A DNA stretch of 64,000 nucleotides, from positions 124,001 through 188,000 of the forward strand of contig NZ_CP035946.1 in NCBI RefSeq assembly GCF_013177655.1. Reading direction: 5' to 3'. The notes beneath the pieces were generated by a model that saw only the letters and a list, made by a program, of their open reading frames with translations, did no database searches and had not been told where the DNA came from. A program made the translations under genes and the position numbers. Positions 11,620 to 20,700 of this stretch are shown here, piece after piece (the first letter of the stretch is position 1; every line of letters starts with the position of its first letter). Source of the stretch: Campylobacter canadensis. GTDB lineage: Bacteria > Campylobacterota > Campylobacteria > Campylobacterales > Campylobacteraceae.

Positions 11620-11722
11620 TAAAAATATCACAAAAAGTAACAAATTATAAAAAATAATAAATAATAATAAAGATTTTTAATATTTTTATTTAAATTAATG
11701 CTATAATAAGAAAAATAAAGGA
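11620..11722 (+). repeat. promoter cassette, copy B
   Basis: Second copy of the cassette, with TATAAT at 11702-11707 in the same TGCTATAATAAG context. It differs by an expanded AATAATAATA run in the middle. A short fragment of the same motif (AAGTAACAAATTATAAAA) also occurs at about 11547, suggesting partial duplication. Its transcript first meets an 18-codon stub at 11729. Confidence 0.8.
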
Positions 11723-11728
11723 GTTTAA

Positions 11729-11785
11729 ATGCTTAAAATTTGGAATGTTGATATTTTTAGTTGTGATTTTAACTTAAGACATTGA
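11729..11785 (+). pseudogene. truncated first cistron, 18 codons
   Basis: This ATG lies at the same distance from the cassette promoter as the full-length genes in the other units and has an AAAGGAG site. It opens MLKIWNVDIFSCDFNLRH and stops at 11783. It is probably the remnant of the first gene of unit B; the next full gene begins 48 bases later. Confidence 0.45.
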
Positions 11786-11833
11786 TTATATTATATAGCA
11801 CCATATAATTTTATTAAAAAAAGGTTAGATGAT

Positions 11834-12460
11834 ATGCAAAGAGATTACGATAAAGAGCCGCTAATTATCAAAGATATTAATACATTTTTTGATTTTTTAC
11901 CTGCTTTTGTTTGTATAATCATATGTTATATTGCGTATTTACTAACAGATAATCCCAGCTCTTCATTTTATAGAAATGCTTTTATAATTATGCCATTTTT
12001 AACACTACCTTACATAAGACCTTTTATAAAATGTAAAAGGGAAATCATAATTACTAAAAATACAATTAGTTATCTAAATAATGGCGAAGTTTTAGAAAGT
12101 ATTGATTTAAATAGTCCTTTTAAGATATACAAAAGCTTTTCGGTAGCTCATCATAAATCGCAAAAACCCCATGAAGTAATTCAAATTTTATGGCTTTTTC
12201 TACTACCTGGCACTATTTTTCAATACTTTATGAATTTTATTCTTAAATTATTTTATTATATATTTGCATTTAAGCTAAAACACTATAAGGTAATGGATTC
12301 AGTAATTTTATTGCAAGATGAAAAGATTATAAATATTTTAAGCATTGAAAAATATTATGAACTTGAAAAGTATTTTAAAGATAGCCACAATATCAATATA
12401 AAAGAGCTTAAAATTTATTTTGATAAATATGGTTATGTTTATGAAAAAATTGATAATTAA
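11834..12460 (+). CDS. hypothetical membrane protein
   Basis: Unrecognised, 208 residues. There are hydrophobic helices near 22-40 and 48-64, then a short soluble section (KREIIITKNTISYLNNGEVLESI, reminiscent of a PH-like beta segment), a hydrophobic hairpin near 118-150, and a charged C-terminus. It is transcribed from cassette B behind an 18-codon stub. Its ribosome site is weak (AAAAGGTTAGATGAT). Two bases into the downstream region a strong AAGGAG begins another truncated gene. Confidence 0.6.
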   Translation: MQRDYDKEPLIIKDINTFFDFLPAFVCIIICYIAYLLTDNPSSSFYRNAFIIMPFLTLPYIRPFIKCKREIIITKNTISYLNNGEVLESIDLNSPFKIYKSFSVAHHKSQKPHEVIQILWLFLLPGTIFQYFMNFILKLFYYIFAFKLKHYKVMDSVILLQDEKIINILSIEKYYELEKYFKDSHNINIKELKIYFDKYGYVYEKIDN

Positions 12461-12467
12461 GGAGTTA

Positions 12468-12533
12468 ATGATGACAAAATAAGAATATTTGAATTATATG
12501 GATAATTTTAAAAATATTTGGACTGTAATGTAG
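12468..12533 (+). pseudogene. gene remnant with immediate stop codon
   Basis: AAGGAG overlapping the previous stop leads to tandem ATG codons at 12468 and 12471, but TAA follows after MMTK. Reading through in frame gives EYLNYMDNFKNIWTVM before a TAG at 12531. A well-placed start with a nearly immediate stop argues for a decayed second cistron. Confidence 0.4.
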
Positions 12534-12546
12534 TTATAATTAAATT

Positions 12547-12696
12547 CTACATAAATTTATAAAAAATAACACAAAAAATAAGTAAAATTTTATTTATATT
12601 TAAAAATATCATAAAAAGTAACAAATTATAAAAAATAATAAAGATTTTTAATATTTTTATTTAAATTAATGCTATAATAAGAAAAATAAACAAAGG
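12547..12696 (+). repeat. promoter cassette, copy C (long form)
   Basis: Third copy, nearly identical to copy A over about 150 bp, with TATAAT at 12673-12678 and the AACAAAGG ribosome site before the next ATG at 12703. The extended similarity to copy A, covering more than a promoter, points to duplication of the segment. Confidence 0.85.
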
Positions 12697-12702
12697 AATA
12701 AA

Positions 12703-13845
12703 ATGGAATTTTTTCTACTACATGTCGCTGTACTTGTTACACTTTTTATTGCTTTAATTAAACCAAAAGGTTTTAAAAAAAAGCTAATGTGGTTTATCAT
12801 TTGGTTCTTTGTTTGTTTTGGTGATATATTTATAGGATATGTTGCTTTTTATTATAATGCTTATAAATATGCTAGAAACACATACTTTGAGCCTTTTAAA
12901 GGAGATTCATTATACTTAGGTGAGCATAAGGTTTGGTTGTCAGGTGAAAAAGTAAGCAAAATAAGTGAATATTATATTGGAGGATGGCCAAACTCTATAT
13001 TGCCAGATTTTTATACGAGATTACTTTTAGATAATAAAATAAAATATATTGAATATAAAGAAGTAAGTGAGCATCCTATAAACAATGGAAAATATTTTAG
13101 ATTATATTCAAGCAATGAAGATGATAAAAACTGTGTAGCATCAAAAGAGTTAAAAACTAGACTGTTTTTTTCGATAAGTTATGTTAAAAACGATGGAACT
13201 AAAGGTTTTATTGAATATGATGAATTTTTAGAACTATACAATAAATATTATAAAAAATATTTAGAAAATTATAATAAATATTATGCTTATTGGGATTATT
13301 TTTTAGATAAAAATATCTTTCATGAAAAAATTCCTACTGAAATAAAAGAATTAATAACATATTTAATTAAAATTTATAACATGAAAAATAGTAATATAAT
13401 AGCGTTTATAGATTATTTGCCAAAGTATAAAAGTATAATTGCTGAGCTTGAAGAATTCTACAAAAATAAATGCATAGCAAGAGTTCAAATAGATAAAAAT
13501 GAAGTATCAAGATATGAATATGTAGAATGCACTAATTCTGATTATGAATATATATGCGATTATCCTGATATAAAGGATAAAGCTTGGGCTAAATTTAAAT
13601 ACTTTGCTTACATAAAAGATAGGAATAATAATAAAAAAATAGCTCAGAGTATATTTACTTATAAAACCGGCAAACCTTTTCTTTTATATAGCACAATAGC
13701 TGAAGTTACTGCCCCACCTGAAGTTCTTTATGGTTCTACAAAATTATGCAATAAAAACATAAATGTTGGTGTTTATTCAGATAGCGAATGTCGCAATATA
13801 TTTATAGAAAATTTTATTAATGATAAGGAGCTAAGAAATGAGTGA
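12703..13845 (+). CDS. hypothetical membrane-anchored protein
   Basis: Unrecognised, 380 residues. Two hydrophobic helices fill residues 1-52 (FLLHVAVLVTLFIALI and WFIIWFFVCFGDIFIGYVAF), followed by a long soluble domain rich in Tyr, Lys and Asn, with cysteines that could pair (ECTNSDYEYICDYPD, near residues 274-286, and SDSECRN near the end). It is driven by cassette C. Its last codons overlap the start of another truncated gene at 13838. The arrangement matches the other units in this region. Confidence 0.65.
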   Translation: MEFFLLHVAVLVTLFIALIKPKGFKKKLMWFIIWFFVCFGDIFIGYVAFYYNAYKYARNTYFEPFKGDSLYLGEHKVWLSGEKVSKISEYYIGGWPNSILPDFYTRLLLDNKIKYIEYKEVSEHPINNGKYFRLYSSNEDDKNCVASKELKTRLFFSISYVKNDGTKGFIEYDEFLELYNKYYKKYLENYNKYYAYWDYFLDKNIFHEKIPTEIKELITYLIKIYNMKNSNIIAFIDYLPKYKSIIAELEEFYKNKCIARVQIDKNEVSRYEYVECTNSDYEYICDYPDIKDKAWAKFKYFAYIKDRNNNKKIAQSIFTYKTGKPFLLYSTIAEVTAPPEVLYGSTKLCNKNINVGVYSDSECRNIFIENFINDKELRNE

Positions 13846-13885
13846 TTTTTCTAAATTAAAAGCATATAGTGAGATAAAGTTATAA
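13838..13885 (+). pseudogene. truncated coupled cistron, 15 codons
   Basis: ATG at 13838 overlaps the stop of the preceding gene and has a good AAGGAG at 8 bases, the form of a translationally coupled operon partner. The product, MSDFSKLKAYSEIKL, ends at TAA 13883, and no homologous continuation is visible before cassette D. Confidence 0.45.
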
Positions 13886-13950
13886 ATATATTTAAGTCTT
13901 TATTTTAGATTTTATATAATTTATAAAAAATTTAACTTATTATTAAAATT

Positions 13951-14038
13951 AGCATAAAAAGTAACAAATTATAAAAAATAATAAAGATTTTTAATATTTT
14001 TATTTAAATTAATGCTATAATAAGAAAAATAACAAAGG
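13951..14038 (+). repeat. promoter cassette, copy D
   Basis: Fourth copy, covering the promoter-proximal ~88 bp, with TATAAT at 14016-14021 and AACAAAGG just before the next gene at 14046. The sequence from AAAGTAACAAATTATAAAAA through TGCTATAATAAG is the same as in copies A and C. Confidence 0.85.
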
Positions 14039-14045
14039 AAAATAA

Positions 14046-14627
14046 ATGTTTAAAAAACTTGGATTATCACTTATGTTAGTTTCATTATTAAGTGCTGGAT
14101 TATTTGATATATTTCATAAAGATAAAATACCAAAAACTCCCATATATACTTTATTTGATTTAAGCAAAAAAGGATCTAAAATTGAAATACTCTTTAAGCC
14201 ACAAAGAAAAGATATAGGAGAGCATGTAGGATTTTATGCTTTTTATCCTTTGCGTTTTAAATATGGTGAAGTAGGTAAGGATTTTTATTCAGTTGATTTA
14301 TACGATAAAAAAACAGAAAGCAATATACGAGATAATCCTTATTATCCACTTGCACTTGATATTAAAATATATGAACTTACTAAAGATGGTGATGAGATAT
14401 TGGTATTTGATAAAATCGCTACGCCAAATGCAAATACAAATGTAGACAGTCTTAGAACTATGAGTATAAAAAATGAAAAAGTTTTTATGGCGGTAAGATA
14501 TCTTGGATTTTATTTTATACCTGAGAATAAAACTTATAAAGCAGTCATTACAAATCTAATAGATGATGATAATATAAAGGGTGATTTTACAAAAATTGCA
14601 ATTACAGTTTATAGAAGAAAAGTTTAA
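14046..14627 (+). CDS. hypothetical exported protein (possible DUF5625-like)
   Basis: The 193-residue protein has a signal peptide (MFKKLGLSLMLVSLLSAG) without a lipobox. The mature domain looks mostly beta: FDLSKKGSKIEILFKPQ, then YAFYPLRFKYG and a C-terminal YKAVITNL...TKIAITVYRRK. The start and spacing resemble small periplasmic proteins of the DUF5625 type that I associate with toxin/immunity islands, but this assignment is tentative. It is the last gene with a cassette promoter and is followed after 14 bases by a C9 tract. Confidence 0.6.
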   Translation: MFKKLGLSLMLVSLLSAGLFDIFHKDKIPKTPIYTLFDLSKKGSKIEILFKPQRKDIGEHVGFYAFYPLRFKYGEVGKDFYSVDLYDKKTESNIRDNPYYPLALDIKIYELTKDGDEILVFDKIATPNANTNVDSLRTMSIKNEKVFMAVRYLGFYFIPENKTYKAVITNLIDDDNIKGDFTKIAITVYRRKV

Positions 14628-14634
14628 TATAAAA

Positions 14635-14656
14635 TGATGCACCCCCCCCCATCATC
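14635..14656 (+). repeat. C9 homopolymer inside a small hairpin
   Basis: Nine consecutive C at 14642-14650 are flanked by TGATG and CATCA, which can pair. Poly-G/C tracts of this length are the usual slippage sites for phase variation in Campylobacter. Here the tract is intergenic, past the stop of the 193-residue gene and about 118 bases before the pseudopilin gene, so it could affect transcription spacing rather than a reading frame. Confidence 0.7.
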
Positions 14657-14767
14657 TTTAACTTTTATTTTTATACAATTATTTAATTTACATTAATTTA
14701 TTTTACTAATATCATATAAAATATTTAAAAAACATAAAATAAAAATAAAGGTTAAGTAACAATATCT

Positions 14768-15727
14768 ATGCTAAGCATTAAAAAATATAATAATAATTTC
14801 ATAAATTCATTTCTTATTTATTCTTTTTATACAAAAGATATCAACAAACAAGATATTAATAAACAAGATATCAACAAGCAAGATATTAATACAAAATCTA
14901 TCAAAAAACTAACTATCAATACAACAAGTATCAATAAAATAAAAAACACAAATATAAGCAAAGTTTTAAACACAAACAAAGGCAAGTATAAAGACTTAAA
15001 TAAGGTTTTAAATAACAAAGCAAACAACTTCACACATAACAAACAAGCATATACCCTTTTAGAATTAGTTATAGTTATTGTAATAATAGCAATCTTATCA
15101 AGTGTTGCATTATCTAAAATACATAGTATTAATAGCTTAGAAGAAAGTGCAAGAGCTTTGATGAATGATATTAAGTATGCACAAATAAATGCTTTAAGTT
15201 ATGATTTTTATGATGGAGCAAATAATGATGATTATAAGAAAAAATATTTTAGACTTAGGTTTCATTGTATAGCAAATACTTATAATGCAAAATACAAAAA
15301 ATATATTTGTTCTAAAAATAAAGAAATAGGCTATACAATCTTTGCAGACAAAGCTGGTAAGTCAAGTTCTAATCCTGATAAAAATGAAATAGTAAAAGAT
15401 TATATAAATAAAAGCTTATTAATAGCAGCTCCTTTTAGTGGAGTTAGTATAGATAAAAGCTTATTTACCCCAAGAGCTAATTTAAGTAAAAGTGCAAATA
15501 TTATTAAAGCTGCTTTTTATTATTATGATAATAAAGCAAAAATTAAAAAAACTAGTACGATTTATTTTAATGAATTTGGTAATTTATCAAGTAATATATA
15601 TGATTTTAATAGTATTCAGCACTATTATATAAAACTTTCAAGCAAGGATGATTATATTTGCATAAAGCTTAATTACATAGGTTTTTCTAAAATAGTAGAT
15701 AAAAGCGAATGTATTAATTTTAATTAA
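14768..15727 (+). CDS. type IV pilin-like/pseudopilin protein with very long leader
   Basis: The prepilin signature lies at residues ~95-115: QA then YTLLELVIVIVIIAILSSVAL, with Glu at position 5 of the mature helix, as expected for processing by a prepilin peptidase. Cleavage would follow Ala instead of the usual Gly. The C-terminal part has paired cysteines (FHCIANTY..KYICSK, DDYICIK, KSECIN) like minor pilins or competence pseudopilins. The oddity is the ~95-residue leader, rich in Lys/Asn/Thr and containing a tandem DINKQ repeat, where typical leaders are 6-25 residues. No in-frame ATG lies closer to the helix and the ribosome site before 14768 is poor, so the true start or integrity is uncertain. 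Confidence 0.65.
   Translation: MLSIKKYNNNFINSFLIYSFYTKDINKQDINKQDINKQDINTKSIKKLTINTTSINKIKNTNISKVLNTNKGKYKDLNKVLNNKANNFTHNKQAYTLLELVIVIVIIAILSSVALSKIHSINSLEESARALMNDIKYAQINALSYDFYDGANNDDYKKKYFRLRFHCIANTYNAKYKKYICSKNKEIGYTIFADKAGKSSSNPDKNEIVKDYINKSLLIAAPFSGVSIDKSLFTPRANLSKSANIIKAAFYYYDNKAKIKKTSTIYFNEFGNLSSNIYDFNSIQHYYIKLSSKDDYICIKLNYIGFSKIVDKSECINFN
14837..14941 (+). repeat. 15-bp in-frame tandem repeat in the pseudopilin leader
   Basis: Seven consecutive 15-bp units begin GATATCAACAAACAA, GATATTAATAAACAA, GATATCAACAAGCAA, GATATTAATACAAAA and become degenerate in the last three (CTATCAA, CTATCAAT and GTATCAAT cores). Each encodes a pentapeptide close to DINKQ. The unit length keeps the frame, so copy number could vary without breaking the gene. 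Confidence 0.75.
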
Positions 15728-15925
15728 GCTAATTTAGATTGTTTTTAATTTATTTAACACACTGCTTAATCCGTTCTTTAATGTAAAAATACTACTTGCT
15801 AAAGAATATAGCTTTTTGCCAAACTAACAATTAAGACTTACAATAATCAATATATTTTAGATAAATAATTTGGTTAGAGAAATTAAAGAAGTGCAGTAAG
15901 CAAAAGATAAATAAGAAGAAATTGT

Positions 15926-17486
15926 GTTTCAAACCATGTTTTGCTAGAATTAGGTTTGAAAGATTGGCATCGTTGGCACCGATTCAGCACTCGAAACGTT
16001 TCAAACCATGTTTTGCTAGAATTAGGTTTGAAAGTCTTCTAAAATTGAAGTTTCAAGTAGCTTCATCTCGTTTCAAACCATGTTTTGCTAGAATTAGGTT
16101 TGAAAGCAAAATTTGCGATATAATGACGATAATGAACTGAAGTTTCAAACCATGTTTTGCTAGAATTAGGTTTGAAAGCGATAAACCGAATTGTCTGCAT
16201 CTTTAAATGCTAGGTTTCAAACCATGTTTTGCTAGAATTAGGTTTGAAAGTATGAAGTTGGAAAAAGATGTTTAATTCGTACTACGTTTCAAACCATGTT
16301 TTGCTAGAATTAGGTTTGAAAGATCAACGTTAATTAAATATTCGTTATTAACATATGAGTTTCAAACCATGTTTTGCTAGAATTAGGTTTGAAAGCATCC
16401 TTTCTTCAAGTGGTTTATCTATTACCACAACGTTTCAAACCATGTTTTGCTAGAATTAGGTTTGAAAGAATTCTTCATTAGAGAAATCAGCATTTAAAGT
16501 ATTGTTTCAAACCATGTTTTGCTAGAATTAGGTTTGAAAGCGAGCATTCTGACTGTCTTCAAAACCCCAATCTTTGTTTCAAACCATGTTTTGCTAGAAT
16601 TAGGTTTGAAAGCAGCAAATCGTGGCTGGTGGTGTGCTAGAGCTTGAGTTTCAAACCATGTTTTGCTAGAATTAGGTTTGAAAGGTTTTCTTTTAAAAAT
16701 TTTGGTAAGCTTTTTTTGTAGTTTCAAACCATGTTTTGCTAGAATTAGGTTTGAAAGTAAGTGCTTACATAACTTTTTGGAAAAATATTTTTAAGTTTCA
16801 AACCATGTTTTGCTAGAATTAGGTTTGAAAGCATCCTTTCTTCAAGTGGTTTATCTATTACCACAACGTTTCAAACCATGTTTTGCTAGAATTAGGTTTG
16901 AAAGCAAGATTTAATCTTGTTAATTTTTGCAGCGACTTTAGTTTCAAACCATGTTTTGCTAGAATTAGGTTTGAAAGAACAAGGAACATAAGTCTCTTGT
17001 AGTTAGCAAATCGTTTCAAACCATGTTTTGCTAGAATTAGGTTTGAAAGAAAGCTATTGGTGGTGGCATTCCTAATCCTATAAAGTTTCAAACCATGTTT
17101 TGCTAGAATTAGGTTTGAAAGAGCTATTAATAAACAAATTAATATTAAAAAAGATATGTTTCAAACCATGTTTTGCTAGAATTAGGTTTGAAAGTTCTTT
17201 ACTTCTAGTTTCGCCAACAATAATTCTGTCGTTTCAAACCATGTTTTGCTAGAATTAGGTTTGAAAGCAATATCAAAGAAGACAAGGCAATGTTTGTTTG
17301 TGTGTTTCAAACCATGTTTTGCTAGAATTAGGTTTGAAAGTAGCCAATTATAGAGACTACTTCTTTAGCTGTTTGGTTTCAAACCATGTTTTGCTAGAAT
17401 TAGGTTTGAAAGATTAAAACTCCGCATTCAAGACCAGCGTGAATGCTTGGTTTCAAACCATGTTTTGCTAGAATTAGGTTTGAAAG
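15926..17486 (+). CRISPR. type II-B CRISPR array, 22 repeats and 21 spacers
   Basis: Twenty-two copies of a 37-bp repeat that begins GTTTCAAACC, has TTTTGCTAGAAT in the middle and ends GGTTTGAAAG; all copies look identical, including both ends. Spacers are 35-37 bp. The repeat ends form a 9-bp inverted repeat, TTTCAAACC with GGTTTGAAA. Spacer 7 (16396-16431) and spacer 13 (16832-16867) are identical. The tracrRNA anti-repeat lies downstream on the + strand, so the crRNA is also read from the + strand toward cas9. The region 15728-15925 before the array is AT-rich, without a gene, and would be the leader. Short open frames made of repeat sequence are not genes. Confidence 0.99.
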
Positions 17487-17508
17487 AGCTAGATAAACTT
17501 GTCTAGCT
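17487..17508 (+). terminator. hairpin at the end of the CRISPR array
   Basis: AGCTAGA and TCTAGCT form a 7-bp stem with an 8-base loop immediately after the last repeat. It may cap or terminate the pre-crRNA; no U-run follows. Confidence 0.35.
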
Positions 17509-17525
17509 TGTAAGGATTTGAGCTA

Positions 17526-17605
17526 ACTTAAAGTTTGCTTATTTTTCCACTTTGAAAATTTCGGCAAAAAACAGCCGTTTTGTGGAAAAATAAGAAAAAT
17601 TTAAG
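17526..17605. ncRNA. strongly structured element between array and tracrRNA
   Basis: A nested inverted repeat: outer CTTAAA (17527) with TTTAAG (17600), a perfect 13-bp stem CTTATTTTTCCAC (17538-17550) with GTGGAAAAATAAG (17582-17594), and inside it CGGC (17562) with GCCG (17574). Such a long stem in non-coding DNA is unlikely by chance. In Francisella type II-B loci a second small RNA (scaRNA) is encoded beside the tracrRNA, so a locus-specific RNA is one reading. A terminator, attenuator or protein-binding site is equally possible, and the strand is unknown. Confidence 0.45.
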
Positions 17606-17637
17606 CTTATGGTTAAGAATTTTAGCCTAATATATCA

Positions 17638-17735
17638 ACTCAAACCTAATTCTAGCAAAATATTTAAGAGTTTGAAATCACCACAAGGTTGGTAAAATAT
17701 CGGGCAACTGGCTTAGCCACCCCGATAAATCTTAT
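17638..17735 (+). ncRNA. tracrRNA (predicted)
   Basis: The anti-repeat is explicit: TCAAACCTAATTCTAGCAAAA (17640-17660) is the exact complement of the 3' part of the CRISPR repeat, and after a bulge GTTTGAAA (17670-17677) complements its 5' end, as in other type II duplexes. The tail then has a small ACCACAAGGT hairpin and a compound stem ATCGGG (17699) with CCCGAT (17721) enclosing TGGC/GCCA. A possible -10, TAATAT, at 17628-17633 places the start near 17640. The ends are estimated. It is transcribed toward cas9, in the same direction as the array. Confidence 0.85.
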
Positions 17736-17788
17736 TAGTTAATCTTTGCTAAATAAAATTCCATTAAAACATAAATTTAGGAGAAATC

Positions 17789-20700
17789 ATGAAAACTCAC
17801 ATTAGTATAGATATGGGAGCGAAAAATAATGGGGTGTTTTTAGCTCATACAAAAGATGGCAAGATTATAGATAAAACTGCTACGAATTATATCTTTGAAC
17901 CATCTTCTATAAATTTTTTAAAAAAAGATAGAACCAAGAAAAGACATCAAAGAAGAGGTTTTAAAAGAACAAGACTAGCTAGAAGGCTTTTAGATGAAAT
18001 AATCAAAAAACTTAAAAAGCAAGATTTAAGTCAAGCTGAATACGAGTTATTATACGGATTGCTTAAAAATCGTGGGTTTAATTATATAAATATAGAATTT
18101 GAAAATGATTTGAGTGATGAGAGTTTGGAGATTTTAAACGAAATTGATGCTTATGAGTTTAAAAACTGCGTTAGTAAAAACGATTATGAGTTAAGGCTTT
18201 CTGAGATTGCTAATGAATATGACATAGATGAGTTTTGCGAGTTTTTGGCTAAACAAGTAGCGTTGATAACTCAAAAAGATGAAAATGACAAAGATATTTA
18301 TAAGATAGCTGATAAAAAATCAATTTTACAAATGTTTGAAGCTTTAAGAAATGAAATGCTTAAAAACAATAAGCATAGAGAAAGATACCTAAAAGATATA
18401 AAAGAGCTTTGTCAAGGTGTGGAATTTAAAAGCGTAATTTCAAAGCTTAACATAAGCGTTAATGAGTTTGCTAACATTATCGGCAATATTTCAAACTATC
18501 AAACAAGGGTTTTAAGAAGGTATTTTAATAATAAATTTGATGATAATTTTGATGATGAAAAGCTAAGACTACAAAGCATAAAAAATATAAATTTTCTTAG
18601 CTATCAAGGCAAAACCGAGCTAGAAAATAAACGCATAATGCTAGAAAATCTAAAAAACTCAAGCTATGAATATCTATGCAAAAACGACCCAAAAACAAGC
18701 ATTCCACCATATGAGAGAATGAATAATAAATCTTTGCAAACTTGTAATGTCTTAATCTTAAAAGATAATCTTAGCAAAAGTCTAAAAACTTGCTTAAAAC
18801 ATATCCTAGAAAATCCAAATTTTTCAAGCCTTACTATGGATGAAAATGGCGTTATCAAAGAATATAATGCACTTGATGAAAATGAATTAAAAGTAGTTTT
18901 TCAAAGATTTTTAGATATATCTAAAGGATATTTAGAAGATATTAAGCTTTATCCTAGGGGGTTTTATAAATACGCTAAATATTTTAAAGATACGATATGT
19001 TTAAATGATAGCGATTTTGATACCTTACAAGACTTTGCAAACAAATATTATGATGAATTGCTTTTGGCTAAAAAGGGAGTATTGTCAAACAAACTTTTAA
19101 AACCTTGTGGCTGCCATACTCCATATAAAAACAATCTTAAACATACTCATCTTAGTATTTTGTGGGCTAAACCTAGTGGATTTAGCGAAGATGATGTAAA
19201 TACATTCGTAGAGTTTATAAACAATAAAGCAAATAAAATTAAAGGCAATACTACTTTAAAGGGCTTTTTAACTCATCTTAGTAAAACGGCTAAGGCTTAT
19301 CAAAACGCCTTTTATAAAGCCTTGGAAGATGAAAAGGCGTTGCTAGAAAATAAAACCACAAATGATAAAGAGTTAAAAAAGATTTTAGAGCAATATGAAA
19401 AAGCCTACGAGCTAATAACAAGCCAAGAGATATTTAAAAATGTAGCTAAAAGCGATAAGTTAAAAACTATGATAAATCAGCTACTTCAGACTACAAACAT
19501 AATCTTAGATGATACTAAGGGGTTTAACAAGCTTTGCAAGGAGCATTCATTACAAAGCTTGTTAAGAACAAGTGGCGAGAAAGCTATGTGTTCGGTATTT
19601 GGCTCTGATAGCGCAAGGCTTATAAATGGTAAGGTGGAGATGTATATTGATAGGCTTGCTTATGAGATTGTAAAGGATATAGACTTAAGCAAATCAAAAG
19701 AACTTCACGTAAATATAGAGCAAAATGCCTTTAATTTTGAAACAGCGGCAGAAAAGCTTAAGCTTACTAAAAGAAAACCAAAAGAGCATTTTGTGATATG
19801 CCCTTATAGTGGGGAAAAGCTAAATCTAAATAATGCTGAATATGATCATATCTTACCAAGAAGTAAATGTGAATATAATTCAGAAGCGAATTTAATACCT
19901 GTAAAATCATACGAAAATCTTAGGAAAAAAGATGCTTATATGATGTTTGATGCTTTGCATGAAAATTATAAAAACAATCTTTATAAACAATGTAAAGTAA
20001 GCAATGAAAAAGAGTTTAAAGCCTTTATAAATGATACTTTAAGCAAAATAAACCCAGATGATTATACAAACTACAAAAACCTAAAATACTATGAGCAAAT
20101 CGCCTTTAGACACGCACTTTTTATGCCTGATGAGAGCTTTTATACTAAAGCCTTAGAATTATTAAAACAAGATAAATTAAAAACCACAACCAACGGCACT
20201 CAAAAACGCCTTGCTAAACTAATAGTTCAAAAGGCACTAGCTAAAAATAAAGATTTAAATATTTATGTAAAATTCGTAGATAGTAGGCTAACAAGTGCTA
20301 TAAGACATGAGCTAAGCAAGAATTTACCAGAGTTAAAAAAGGAAGAAAAACAGCAAAGTCATAGCCATTGTATAGATGCTAGTGTGGTGTTTTATATAGC
20401 AAATGCTGCAAAAGATAGTAAAACTACCATTATAAACGATATATCAAATAAATTTGAGCCAAAATATGATTTTAATGAGATTTATCTACAAGAAAGCATT
20501 ATGAAAAGCCCAAAAAGTAAGGTATATTTAGAGCTAGAACAAAAAGAAATCTCAAGAAAACAGCTTTTTAAGGATACGATTTATTCGCTTAGATATGAAA
20601 AAGCTGAAAGTTTGAGTGATGAGCATGTAAGTATTTTAAAAGAGCTTGATTTATTAATGGAGGTTAAAAAACTTAAATCAGTGAAAGTGCATATAAATAC

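Noticed and set aside
14827-15042. Minus-strand frame with repeated LLISC peptides opposite the pseudopilin leader
   Set aside because: It arises from the 15-bp tandem repeat read in reverse; the plus frame leads into a canonical prepilin helix.
15922-17091. Short frames of ~72-77 residues with a repeating KPCFAR or KPNSSKTWFET peptide
   Set aside because: The peptides are translations of the CRISPR repeat; the spacing follows repeat units, not codons under selection.
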